Assembly: GCA_965203135.1 (NCBI GenBank)
Contig: CBDBBO010000002.1
Location: forward strand, 806,001 to 870,000
Source: CATOSD01 sp965203135
GTDB lineage: Bacteria; Chloroflexota; Dehalococcoidia; Lucifugimonadales; CATOSD01
Direction: 5' to 3'
Length of the DNA: 64,000 nt
The translations under genes were made by a program, and so were the position numbers. Positions 18,394-27,362 of the stretch are shown in pieces. Below the pieces are notes generated by a model. It was not told the DNA's origin. It worked only from the letters and a program-made list of their open reading frames with translations, and ran no database searches. How positions within the stretch are numbered: the stretch's first letter is position 1; the number at the start of each line of letters is the position of its first letter.

Positions 18394-20100
18394 ATGCGCT
18401 GGTCTAAGCTGTTTGGCAAGACCCTGAGGGAAGAACCCGCCGAGGCGGAACTGGCGAGTCACCGGCTCATGCTTAAGGCGGGGATGATCTACCAGGCCGC
18501 CTCCGGTGTGTACGGCTACCTACCCCTCGCGTGGCGCTCGCTGCGGAAGATCGAGCAGATCATACGCGAAGAGATCGACGCGGAGGGCGGCCAGGAGCTG
18601 CGGCTGCCCGCCTTGCAGCCGCGGGACCTATGGCAGCGATCCGGCCGCGACGAGGCCTACGGCCCCGACCTGTTCCGGCTGGAGGACCGGCGACAGCGCC
18701 CGCTCGTGATCGCCCCCACGCACGAGGAAATCCTCACGATGATGGTCACGGCCAACGTGTTCAGCTACCGCGACCTGCCGCTCATCCTGTACCAGATCCA
18801 GACCAAGTTCCGGGACGAGCCCAGGCCCCGGGGCGGCCTCATCCGCGTGCGCGAGTTCGACATGAAGGACGCATACAGCTTCGACGTCGACGAGGCGGGT
18901 CTGGACGACAGCTTCCAGGCCATGGCGCGCGCCTACAGGAACATCTACGCCCGCATCGGCCTGACCGCCATCATGGTTGACGCCGACAGCGGGGCAATCG
19001 GTGGCAAAGACTCCAACGAGTTCATACTGCTGGCGGACGCCGGCGAAGACTCCATAATCCTGTGCGAGTCCTGCGATTACGCCGCGAACGTGGAAAAGGC
19101 CGCGTTCACGAAGCCGCCCATGCCCATCGAGGACCCGCTGCCGCTGGAGGAGCGGCACACCCCGGGCGTGAAGACGATAGAGGGACTCGCCGAACTGCTC
19201 GGCATTCCTACGTCCGATACACTCAAGGCGGTGTTCTACTGCGCCGATGACGAGGTGGTGTTCGTCGTCATTCGCGGCGACCTGGAGGTCAACGAGATCA
19301 AGCTGCGGAACGCGCTGGGGGCCAACGAGCTTCGACTCGCCACACCCGAGGAGGTCGAGCGGGCCGGCCTTGTGGCTGGGTCCGCGTCGCCGGTCGGCCT
19401 GAACGGAGTGAGGGTGTTCGCCGACGACTCGATCCAGATGGGGTCCAACTTCGCGGTGGGCGCGAACCGGGAGGACTACCACCTGGTCAATGCCAACTAC
19501 CCACGCGACTTCGAGGCCGACGTGATTGCCGACCTCGCGCTGGCCGAGGCGGGCTTTGGCTGCCCGCGCTGCGAGACGCCGCTCGTCATCCGCAGGGGCA
19601 TAGAGGTGGGCCACATCTTCAAGCTGGGCACCCGCTACAGCGAGGCGCTTGAGGCCTATTTCCCCGACCAGCAGGACGTGCAGCGCCCGATTATCATGGG
19701 CTGCTACGGCATCGGCGTCGGCAGGCTGCTGGGGGCGGCCATCGAGCAACACCACGACGAGCGCGGGATCGTGTTCCCGGCGCCCATCGCCCCCTACCAA
19801 GTGTGCCTGACGGCGCTGAACGTGGAGAACCAGGAGGTAGCGGCGGCGGCGGACTCGCTGTACGACGAGATGCGCCGGGCGGGCGTGGAGACGCTCTACG
19901 ACGACCGCGCCGAGTCTGCGGGCGTCAAGTTCAACGACGCCGATCTGCTCGGCCTGCCCATCAGGCTTGTCGTGAGCGCACGCAACCTGCGCCAGGGCGT
20001 GGTGGAGGTCAAGCGGCGCAATGAGGACGAGGCGGCATCCGTGCCGGCGGGCGAAGTGGTCGATACGGTTAGGCGGATGACCTCTTCACCCCCATCCTAA
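18394..20100 (+). CDS. proS: Prolyl-tRNA synthetase
   Basis: A 568-aa class II synthetase of the bacterial type. The N-terminal catalytic core has LKAGMIYQAASGVYGYLPLAW in outline and TKFRDEPRPRGGLIRVREFDMKDAYSF in outline. A YbaK-like editing insertion spans about residues 240-380, motif 3 is GCYGIGVGRLL, and the anticodon-binding domain covers the last 110 residues. The start ATG 18394 follows GAGG. It ends immediately before a hairpin at 20101. Confidence 0.97.
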   Translation: MRWSKLFGKTLREEPAEAELASHRLMLKAGMIYQAASGVYGYLPLAWRSLRKIEQIIREEIDAEGGQELRLPALQPRDLWQRSGRDEAYGPDLFRLEDRRQRPLVIAPTHEEILTMMVTANVFSYRDLPLILYQIQTKFRDEPRPRGGLIRVREFDMKDAYSFDVDEAGLDDSFQAMARAYRNIYARIGLTAIMVDADSGAIGGKDSNEFILLADAGEDSIILCESCDYAANVEKAAFTKPPMPIEDPLPLEERHTPGVKTIEGLAELLGIPTSDTLKAVFYCADDEVVFVVIRGDLEVNEIKLRNALGANELRLATPEEVERAGLVAGSASPVGLNGVRVFADDSIQMGSNFAVGANREDYHLVNANYPRDFEADVIADLALAEAGFGCPRCETPLVIRRGIEVGHIFKLGTRYSEALEAYFPDQQDVQRPIIMGCYGIGVGRLLGAAIEQHHDERGIVFPAPIAPYQVCLTALNVENQEVAAAADSLYDEMRRAGVETLYDDRAESAGVKFNDADLLGLPIRLVVSARNLRQGVVEVKRRNEDEAASVPAGEVVDTVRRMTSSPPS

Positions 20101-20123
20101 CCTTCCCCCATCAAGGGGGAAGG
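20101..20123. terminator. Hairpin between proS and the convergent dehydrogenase gene
   Basis: CCTTCCCCC pairs perfectly with GGGGGAAGG around the loop ATCAA, starting at the base after the proS stop. It sits between two convergent genes. There is no clear T-run on either side, so it is either a weak bidirectional terminator or a copy of the palindromic repeat seen elsewhere in the window. Confidence 0.5.
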
Positions 20124-20139
20124 GATTCCTCTATCCAGC

Positions 20140-21120
20140 CTACATGCTCATGACGACCTTTACGATGTCGTCCTGCCGGTTCTCGTACTGCTCGTAGGCC
20201 TTACCCACCTCATCGAAGCTCAGGCGGTGGGTGATCATCTCCGCCGGGTCCCACCATCCGCGCTCCCGCAGCGCGACCATGTTGTTGATATGCGTGATGG
20301 GGTCTCCGCTGCGCGCGCCGGTGGTGGGCACGATGGTGGGCGCGTTCTGCATTAGCCAGTGGGTGTTGAGCGGCGTGCGCGCGCCCTCGGCGGCGTTCTC
20401 CTGTATGCCGAACACTATCACGCGGCCGAACTGCCGGATGAGCCGGATGGCGTTGTTGAGCGCGTCGGGATAGCCCGCGGCCTCTACCGAGATGTCGGGC
20501 ATCTGGCCTCCGGTGATCTCCGCGACCGCCTCGTCCAGGTTGTCGCGTGTGGGATTGATGGTGTGCGTCGCGCCGAACTTCTTGGAGTACTCCAGCCGGT
20601 AGTCGAGCAGGTCCACCGCGATGACCTGGCGGGCGCCGGCCCGCGCGCAGATGGCCGTAAACGACAGTCCTATGGCTCCCTGTCCGAATATCAGCACGCG
20701 CTTGCCCAGGATTGTGCCCATCTGCTGGCACGAGTAGAGCACGGTGCCCGACGGCTGGCACATGACCCACTCGGTCAGGTCGCCATCGTCGGGCAACACG
20801 GCCATGCGACCGGGGTCGCCGGAGATGTACTCGACCAGTCCGCCGGGGCCATCACCGCCGGGCAGTACGATTACGCGCTGGCCGACTTGGAACTGGTCCG
20901 ACCGGCTTTCGACGATGGTGCCGGCGCACTCGTGGCAGGGCCCGCCGACTCGCATCGGGTACTCCTCCTCGGGGTGGACGGGGCCGTAGGCGTGCCGGAT
21001 GTCGCTGCCGCAGATCGACCAGCGCTCCAGCTTGACGAGGCACTCGCCATCCTTGACCTCGGGCATGTCCACGTCCATTATCTCGAACTGCTTGGGGCCG
21101 CTGATCCTGGCTGCTTTCAT
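20140..21120 (-). CDS. Zinc-type alcohol dehydrogenase (MDR family), lacking the structural zinc lobe
   Basis: A 326-aa medium-chain dehydrogenase. The catalytic zinc cysteine is C37 in SICGSD, and H63-E64 correspond to the conserved GHE. The NAD(P)-binding Rossmann motif is FGQGAIG. The four-cysteine loop that binds the structural zinc in classical ADHs is absent. Start ATG 21120 is chosen over an upstream start because GAGGGAGAG precedes it. It is divergent from tsaD with 105 bp between. The substrate, probably a secondary alcohol or polyol, is unknown. Confidence 0.85.
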   Translation of the reverse strand: MKAARISGPKQFEIMDVDMPEVKDGECLVKLERWSICGSDIRHAYGPVHPEEEYPMRVGGPCHECAGTIVESRSDQFQVGQRVIVLPGGDGPGGLVEYISGDPGRMAVLPDDGDLTEWVMCQPSGTVLYSCQQMGTILGKRVLIFGQGAIGLSFTAICARAGARQVIAVDLLDYRLEYSKKFGATHTINPTRDNLDEAVAEITGGQMPDISVEAAGYPDALNNAIRLIRQFGRVIVFGIQENAAEGARTPLNTHWLMQNAPTIVPTTGARSGDPITHINNMVALRERGWWDPAEMITHRLSFDEVGKAYEQYENRQDDIVKVVMSM

Positions 21121-21225
21121 TGGGTCACTCTCCCTCATTCGTTAGGCTTGGACGCCGCCCTTGTTATATCCCAATGAGACGTTTCGCCGCAAGCATGGCC
21201 CGCCCGCGCCTGCTAAAATGGCGGC

Positions 21226-22251
21226 ATGAAGATACTCGGCATAGAGACGTCCTGCGACGAGACTGCCGCCGCGGTCATCGAGGACGGCAGGATCATACAC
21301 TCCAACGTGGTAGCGACGCAGGTCGAGATGCACGCGCGCTTCGGCGGCATCGTGCCGGAGGTGGCCGCGCGCCAACACTTCCTGACCATCGTGCCCGTGG
21401 TGGAGCAGGCGCTGGACACGGCCGGCGTGGAGCTCGACCAGCTCGACGGCGTGGCGGTCACCCACGGCCCCGGACTCGCGGGGGCGCTGCTAATCGGCGT
21501 GAACGCCGCGAAGGGCTACGCGATGGCGAAAGACTTGCCCTTCGTCGGCATCAACCACCTGGAGGGCCACGTCTACGCGGCCTGGCTCGAAGACTCGGAT
21601 CCCGAGACGGGGCCGGGCTTTCCGCTGCTTTGTCTCATCGCCTCTGGTGGCCACACCGACCTGATACTGATGGAGGGCCACGGCAGGTTCACGCTTATGG
21701 GCCGCACGCGCGATGACGCGGCCGGCGAGGCGTTCGACAAGGCGGCGCGGGTGCTGGGCCTGGGATTCCCGGGCGGGCCGGAGATCCAGCGCGTGTCGGT
21801 CGACGGCGACGGCGAGGAGCCGCGACTGCCCCGCCCGCGGGTGCGTGACTCGCTGGACTTCAGCTTCAGCGGCCTGAAGTCCGCGCTGGTGCGCCGCGCG
21901 GAGGAGCGGGGGCTGTACCCACCGCATCCCGACGATGCCCCGGACTCGCAGAAGGTCGCCAACGTGGCGCGCGAGTTCCAGGAGGCGATCGTGGACACGA
22001 TGGTGCGCCGCACGCTGGAGGCGGTGGAGCGCCACAGGGTGCGCGGCGTGCTGCTAGGCGGCGGCGTGGCCGCGAACAGCCTGCTGCGCAAGGAGATGGC
22101 GGCGCGCTGTCCCGTCGAGGTCGTCGTGCCACGCCCGGCGCTGTGCACCGACAACGCCGCCATGATAGGGGCCGCGGCGTACTTCCACCTGCGGCAGGGC
22201 GCCCGCTACGAGTGGGACGTTGACGTGGTGCCCAACCTCAGCCTGGGCTAG
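21226..22251 (+). CDS. tsaD: tRNA N6-threonylcarbamoyladenosine transferase TsaD
   Basis: A 341-aa ASKHA-fold protein that attaches threonylcarbamoyl to A37 of ANN-decoding tRNAs. The N-terminal ILGIETSCDET motif, the metal ligands H111 and H115 (NHLEGH), the ASGGHTD loop and the GGGVAAN C-terminal motif are all present. Length is typical. It lies alone on the plus strand between the alcohol dehydrogenase and the convergent GmrSD gene. Confidence 0.97.
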   Translation: MKILGIETSCDETAAAVIEDGRIIHSNVVATQVEMHARFGGIVPEVAARQHFLTIVPVVEQALDTAGVELDQLDGVAVTHGPGLAGALLIGVNAAKGYAMAKDLPFVGINHLEGHVYAAWLEDSDPETGPGFPLLCLIASGGHTDLILMEGHGRFTLMGRTRDDAAGEAFDKAARVLGLGFPGGPEIQRVSVDGDGEEPRLPRPRVRDSLDFSFSGLKSALVRRAEERGLYPPHPDDAPDSQKVANVAREFQEAIVDTMVRRTLEAVERHRVRGVLLGGGVAANSLLRKEMAARCPVEVVVPRPALCTDNAAMIGAAAYFHLRQGARYEWDVDVVPNLSLG

Positions 22252-22300
22252 GAATTATCCACGAAGGACACGAAGGGCGCTAAGGGGGTTGGGAACGACG

Positions 22301-24109
22301 TTACACGCCCCACACGTCGGAGTCCGGGCCGGGCCAGCACTTCGCTATCTCCTCGGCCATGCGCCGGCTGCGCGCCCTTATCGAGCCTTCGTCCCAGAGG
22401 CACTTGTCTGTGACGTCCTTCTTCAGCATCAGTGTGCTGTACTCGTCGATCTCCTTTCTCTTGTCACGCCAAGGGCCGTTGGACAATGAGGAGTTCAGAC
22501 GTTGGGTTACAAGCGTCAGGTTGCCGATGGTGTGAATGCGCTTGTTTCTCTCTTCGGTCTGTTGGTCTTTCTCCATATCCGGATCGTTGGGAAGAGGCCA
22601 GTCTCTCTCCTTCCAGCTAACCGGCATCAGGTGTTCAATCGTGAGATCTCTTTGAACATCGCTCGTTTCGGTTTTGCCTGTGCGTAGAGTGCTCTCTATC
22701 CCCTCGAGTACTACTCGCAGCCTGCCCCGTGTAAGCAGACGATAGAGCGGCGACCATCCCAGGGAGTCGGCAATAGTCCGGTCGCTCGGCCACTGCATGG
22801 AATAGGCATCCTGCTCTTTCAGGTAGCTGGCAACCACTTTGTGGGCTTCATTCAAGCCAGCTTCGCGCAATCTTGTGGCGATCCCCAAGGTAATGCTGGT
22901 GTAGTCTTTTGTGGTCATTCTGCAGATCATTCGACGGACGAGGAAGCTCTCCAGAACGCGGAGGGCCTGTGCGCGTACCGACACGTCAGCCCGTAGCAAC
23001 AGCAGCAACACCGGTGTGATGGCGCGCATCTGCATTGTCTCGAACGCCCGGTAGTAGAACAGGTTCTCGTACTCAGTGCGCTCGCCATGCTCGAATCGGC
23101 GGTAGTTCGCCAAATCGAGCTTGACCTCTTCCATGAGGCAATCTATCTCCTTGCCCCTGGCGTGCGATTGGAAGGTAGTGAACACCCGTGTCGGCGAGAC
23201 CTCCCTGCCGGTTCTCATGGCAAGCCAGTAGTTCAGAAGCACATCGATGCGGGGTCGGGCGAGCCGTCCTTGGCGAACCTCCTGAAGCCACCAACCGTCA
23301 TTGAGGTCGTCCCACACCTTTTGCCAATCTTCGTCGCTTGCACGACGGGAGAGAACGAAGTTCCTGATAAGGTCGGATTGCTCAAGCGGAGTGCCGCGAG
23401 CGTTCAGCGTCTCGAAGATGACATTTGGGTCGTCTTTCTGATCGAGATCAATCACAACAAGATTGATCAAACTCGTTAGGGCAGTCTCCAGAGCTTCAAC
23501 ACGGCGACCGTCAATCTCCCCACTGGCTGCGCGCCCAGTTTCCAGCCAGTGCCGCACCTGCTGCTGAAAGAACTCATGCGCCTGAACGATGAGCGAGTTT
23601 TCGAAGTCGTCCACCGCTGAGCCGTTGTCCATGGCGTGCTGGAAGGCCTCCCGGTCTGTCCTAGTAGGCCATAGTTTGAAGGCGTGGCTCTTGTCGTCCC
23701 TGAGCAATCTGGCGTCATTCAACACCAAGAGGGACAGACGATAAGAAGAGGCGTCGAATTCCATGTCCTCAACGACGAGCTGAATTGCGTCCAGCAGCAG
23801 TTGCAGCGTCGTAATCCTCTGCTGACCGTCAATGACCTCCCTTCGGTCAATGTCCCTCACCGAGACTTGCACCTGCTGCAACACGATTGCGCCTAGGAAG
23901 TGAGGCTTAGTCTGCTGCTCAGCCTCTACCGCGTTGTTTCCAGAGCGCTCTAGCTCCTCCAGGAAATCTTCCGCAACATTGCGCACATCTTCCCAGAGTG
24001 GCTCCCATTGGTCGTCCTGCGTCCAGACGTAATGACGTTGAAATGCGGGAATAGTGTAGCGAATGTTCTTCTGAAAGAGATCGCTGGGATTGAGGATGTT
24101 GGTGTCCAT
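22301..24109 (-). CDS. GmrSD-type DNA restriction protein (DUF262 + DUF1524)
   Basis: A 602-aa fusion. The N-terminal DUF262 (GmrS/ParB-like) domain shows YTIPAFQRHYVW and the nucleotide-site motif IDGQQRITTLQ (residues 93-102). The C-terminal DUF1524 HNH domain shows LTIEHLMPVSW and NKRIHTIGNLTLVTQRLNSS, near residues 505-560. Proteins of this type cleave DNA with modified bases in an NTP-stimulated manner (type IV restriction) and defend against phages. Codon use is less GC-rich than the neighbouring tsaD, consistent with acquisition. It stands alone, with ATG 24109 and an AGGA ribosome site. Confidence 0.9.
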   Translation of the reverse strand: MDTNILNPSDLFQKNIRYTIPAFQRHYVWTQDDQWEPLWEDVRNVAEDFLEELERSGNNAVEAEQQTKPHFLGAIVLQQVQVSVRDIDRREVIDGQQRITTLQLLLDAIQLVVEDMEFDASSYRLSLLVLNDARLLRDDKSHAFKLWPTRTDREAFQHAMDNGSAVDDFENSLIVQAHEFFQQQVRHWLETGRAASGEIDGRRVEALETALTSLINLVVIDLDQKDDPNVIFETLNARGTPLEQSDLIRNFVLSRRASDEDWQKVWDDLNDGWWLQEVRQGRLARPRIDVLLNYWLAMRTGREVSPTRVFTTFQSHARGKEIDCLMEEVKLDLANYRRFEHGERTEYENLFYYRAFETMQMRAITPVLLLLLRADVSVRAQALRVLESFLVRRMICRMTTKDYTSITLGIATRLREAGLNEAHKVVASYLKEQDAYSMQWPSDRTIADSLGWSPLYRLLTRGRLRVVLEGIESTLRTGKTETSDVQRDLTIEHLMPVSWKERDWPLPNDPDMEKDQQTEERNKRIHTIGNLTLVTQRLNSSLSNGPWRDKRKEIDEYSTLMLKKDVTDKCLWDEGSIRARSRRMAEEIAKCWPGPDSDVWGV

Positions 24110-24202
24110 TGTAGAATCGTCCTATATCACCACGTACAAAGAAATGGTAGGCCTGAAATCAATGGAATTGTAACGCAATCACACCCCGGACGGCGATCGT
24201 CC

Positions 24203-24817
24203 CTACCGCGGCGCGAAGCGGTCGACCCAGCCGTATGGCGATTCGCGGGGCGGGCCTTCCTTCAGCTGGAACAGCCTGGCTATGAAGTCGTTCACGGCCT
24301 CTGTGGAGCCGTCGCCGTCCAGGTCCACCAGCAGTTGACCGCCGGCCGCTCGGAAGACCACGAACTGCTTGTTCGGGGCGAGGAGGTTGTCGACCACGAG
24401 GTAAACGCCCAGACCGGCGACCACAACCGGCCCGGCTATTCTACCGAGCGTGTTCTCGATGACGAAGAACAGGAAAAACGCGGCCAGGAACGCCAGCCCT
24501 GCCCACACGTAGGCGCCGCTTCCACGGGCGTGATAGCCGATCTCCACCGCCTGCACGTCCCGAACGGAGGCGTACATGGCGCGCCGCCGCTTGCCCTGGC
24601 CGCTCAGGTAGACGACGCGCTTGTCCGTGAGCAGCAGAAGCGTCCCGGTAGCGTCATCGTCGGAGGCGTCGTCGAGGCGAATCACCTGCTCGACGTTCTC
24701 GCCGTCCAGCAGGTCCAAGCCCTGTGACCTGTGGCTGTCGAGATTCGGTTCCAATGGCAGCGCCGCTCCGGCGCCCCGGGTCGCGGAGGGTCGCCCCCGC
24801 GAGGACACCTCAGCCAT
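24203..24817 (-). CDS. Membrane protein with PH-like fold, function unknown
   Basis: A 204-aa protein. Residues about 40-95 resemble a bacterial PH-like strand pattern (TLLLLTDKRVVYLSG, then VRDVQAVEIGYHARG), followed by two transmembrane helices (about 103-123 and 130-148) and a cytosolic tail with FIARLFQLKEG. Such proteins are common and uncharacterised. The start ATG overlaps the end of the amidohydrolase gene by 8 bp, so the two are translationally coupled. I do not recognise a specific function. Confidence 0.65.
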   Translation of the reverse strand: MAEVSSRGRPSATRGAGAALPLEPNLDSHRSQGLDLLDGENVEQVIRLDDASDDDATGTLLLLTDKRVVYLSGQGKRRRAMYASVRDVQAVEIGYHARGSGAYVWAGLAFLAAFFLFFVIENTLGRIAGPVVVAGLGVYLVVDNLLAPNKQFVVFRAAGGQLLVDLDGDGSTEAVNDFIARLFQLKEGPPRESPYGWVDRFAPR

Positions 24818-26045
24818 CGGACCGTCTGTCCACGAAAGTCTCCCCGTCCTTCATCACCAGCACGACGCTCTCTCCGCGTTCCAGCGTGGAAACATCGAGC
24901 AATGGGTCTGAGTCTACCAGCACCAGGTCGGCGGCCTTGCCCGGCTCGATAGACCCTGTGACGCCGTCGAGGCCCAGGCACTCGACGGCCAGGCTGGTGC
25001 CGGCGACGATGGCCTGCATGGGCGTCATTCCTGCCTCCACCAGGCAGCTCAGCTCGTGGGCGTTGTTGCCGTGCTCCCAGCCGCCCTCGTCCGTGCCCGC
25101 CACCACTTTCACGCCCGCATCCAGGGCCATAGCGAGCGTCCTGACGTGATGCTCCCGGAGCAGTGCCGAACGCTCACGTCCGTGTGGCGTTCCCCGTGTG
25201 GCGTGGAAGGTGTACACGCTGAAGGTCGGGATGAGAAAGCAGTCCCGCTCGGCCATCAACGGCAGCAGGTCGGGGTCTTCGTCCAGGTACGCGCCGTGCT
25301 CTATCGAATTCGCGCCAAGCTCCACGCCCGCGCGCAGTCCCGGACCGCCCAGCGCGTGACACATCACGCGGCGGCCCAGGCCGTGCGCCTCGTTGATGAG
25401 CGCCTCCAGCTCGGCGCGGGACATCAGCATGTCCTTGGGGCCAAGCCCGGCCCTGGAGCTCGCGCCGCCAGTAGTCGCGGTCTTAATCACGTCCGCGCCC
25501 ATGCGCACCATCTCGCGCACCTTGGCGCGCATCGCGTCCGGCCCGTTGGCGACGCCCGGGGGCAGCGCCGGATCGCGGTCCGTCGGATTGGCGTGGCCGG
25601 AGGGGCTGATGTGGTCGCCGATGCCGCCGGAGGGCGAGATGATGTTCAGCGACACCTGGAGGCGCGGTCCGGGCACCAGGCCCTCCTCCACCGCGTCGCG
25701 GAACCCAGCGGCCAGCCCGCCGGCGTCGCGGACCGTGGTGTAGCCGGTCTCGAGCGTCTGCCGCATGACGGCGGCGATACGCATGTCGCGAAGCGCCCGG
25801 GTCTCTGTGATTCCCCAGCGGCTCGCGATCTCGTAGCCGAAGTTGGCCAGATGGTCGTGGCAGTCGATCAGACCGGGCAGCAGCGTCAGTCCGCGGGCCT
25901 GGACGACCTCCGCGCCGTCCGGCACGGCCACCTCGGCGGACGGCCCGGCGGCGGCGATGCTCGCGCCCTCGATAAGCACGGTGGCGTCGGGCACCGGCGT
26001 GCTCCCCCTGCCATCGATTAGAGTGGCGCCGGTTATCGCCTTCAT
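24810..26045 (-). CDS. Amidohydrolase family protein (imidazolonepropionase/prolidase-like)
   Basis: A 411-aa metal-dependent hydrolase. Metal ligands are visible as H63 and H65 (DCHDH), K188 (probable carbamylated lysine in VIKTATTGG), H230, H250 (SIEHG) and D319 (AGTDEGG). The C-terminal beta-sandwich ends with GSIEPGKAADLVLVDSDPL, typical of the family. This ligand set fits the subgroup containing Xaa-Pro dipeptidases and other lactam or amide hydrolases. ATG 26045 starts the conserved beta strand; a longer open frame upstream is non-coding. It is divergent from the DSD1-like gene at 26208. Confidence 0.88.
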   Translation of the reverse strand: MKAITGATLIDGRGSTPVPDATVLIEGASIAAAGPSAEVAVPDGAEVVQARGLTLLPGLIDCHDHLANFGYEIASRWGITETRALRDMRIAAVMRQTLETGYTTVRDAGGLAAGFRDAVEEGLVPGPRLQVSLNIISPSGGIGDHISPSGHANPTDRDPALPPGVANGPDAMRAKVREMVRMGADVIKTATTGGASSRAGLGPKDMLMSRAELEALINEAHGLGRRVMCHALGGPGLRAGVELGANSIEHGAYLDEDPDLLPLMAERDCFLIPTFSVYTFHATRGTPHGRERSALLREHHVRTLAMALDAGVKVVAGTDEGGWEHGNNAHELSCLVEAGMTPMQAIVAGTSLAVECLGLDGVTGSIEPGKAADLVLVDSDPLLDVSTLERGESVVLVMKDGETFVDRRSDG

Positions 26046-26207
26046 GCCTGCCTCCCCGGTTGAGCGATGCTTCACGTGTAGCGCCGCAATGTTATCACGC
26101 ACACCAACGGTGTCCAAGTGCGCGATAGACGGGCCGCCCGCGCGCGTGGTATTCTGCCAGCCATCGGCAGGTCCGGCCGCGCGGCGGCCCAACAGACAGG
26201 AATTCAC

Positions 26208-27317
26208 ATGGAACGCCCCATTTTCAAGCCAATAGGCACACCAACCGAACAGCTCGACACCCCTACCCTGATCGTCGACCTCGACGCCCTCGCGCACAAC
26301 ATCGAGGCGGTCCACTCTTTCTTCCGAGACCGGGAGGCCAAGCTGCGCCCCCACGTCGAGGCGCACGGCTGCCCCGGCATCGCGCACCGCCAGCTCGCGT
26401 CCGCAGGGACCGTCGGCGGCGTCTCGGTGTCCACGGTAGGCGAGGCGGAGGTGTTCGCGCAGGCGGGGATAACGGACATCACCGTCGCGAACGAGGTTGT
26501 AACCGGTCAGAAGATCGCACGCCTGTGCGCGCTGGCGCAGAGCTGCCGCGTGACCGTCGCGGTCGACAATCCGCGCGTGGTGGAGCGCACCACCCTCGCC
26601 GCGCAGGACGCTGGCGTGGTCATCGGCGCGCTGGTGGACGTACACACGCGGCTGGAGCGCTGCGGCGTCGCCCCGGGCGAGCCGGCCGTGTCGCTCGCGC
26701 GGCAGATCCACGAGGCGGACGGTCTGAGATTCGCGGGGCTGATGACCTACGAGGGAGCGATACTGACCGAGGACGCGGACGAGCGCGCTGCCGAGTCCAG
26801 GGCGTGCGTCCAGCGGCTGCTGGACACGCGGGAGATGGTGGAGCGGGCGGGCATCGACGTCGAGACGGTGAGCGCGGGCGGCACGCACAACTACGACGTA
26901 GTGGGCGACATGTCCGGAGTGACGGAGGTGCCCGCGGGGTCGTACGCGCTGCTCGACTACCGCTACAGCTTCCGCAGACCCGAACTGAAGCAGGCTGCGC
27001 GCGTGCTGACGACTGTGATGAGCCGGCCGGAGGAGGACAGGGCCTTCCTGGACTGCGGGCAGAAGGCTATCGGCATCGACACCGGCCTGCCGGCGGTGGA
27101 GGACATAGACGGCGCAGAGATAGCGCGCATGAGCGCGGAGCACGGCTTCCTAATGCTGGAGCCGGAGGCGCGTGACAGCGTGGACCTGGGCGACAAGGTG
27201 TGGCTGACGCCCTACGAAATAGGAACCACCGCCAACATCTACGACTACGTAAACGGAGTGCGCGGCGGCAAACTGGAGGTCGTCTGGGACGTATCCGCGC
27301 GAGGCCGCTACCGCTAG
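26208..27317 (+). CDS. DSD1/alanine-racemase-like protein lacking the PLP lysine
   Basis: A 369-aa protein of the D-threonine aldolase/D-serine dehydratase family: N-terminal alanine-racemase-like barrel (LDTPTLIVDLDALAHNI), C-terminal beta domain ending in WDVSARGRYR. In active members a lysine in an RPHxKTHK-like motif binds PLP; here the motif reads RPHVEAHG, so E51 stands where the lysine should be. The C-terminal HxC/HxD metal motif is also absent (PYEIGTT). The remainder is intact and well conserved, so it is not a decayed gene. It may be a non-PLP enzyme, a regulator or a subunit of its neighbour. ATG 26208 follows ACAGGA. Confidence 0.8.
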   Translation: MERPIFKPIGTPTEQLDTPTLIVDLDALAHNIEAVHSFFRDREAKLRPHVEAHGCPGIAHRQLASAGTVGGVSVSTVGEAEVFAQAGITDITVANEVVTGQKIARLCALAQSCRVTVAVDNPRVVERTTLAAQDAGVVIGALVDVHTRLERCGVAPGEPAVSLARQIHEADGLRFAGLMTYEGAILTEDADERAAESRACVQRLLDTREMVERAGIDVETVSAGGTHNYDVVGDMSGVTEVPAGSYALLDYRYSFRRPELKQAARVLTTVMSRPEEDRAFLDCGQKAIGIDTGLPAVEDIDGAEIARMSAEHGFLMLEPEARDSVDLGDKVWLTPYEIGTTANIYDYVNGVRGGKLEVVWDVSARGRYR

Positions 27318-27362
27318 ACCAACGGCGGCGCCAGCAAGACGCCGCCCGAACGGGAGAACGAC

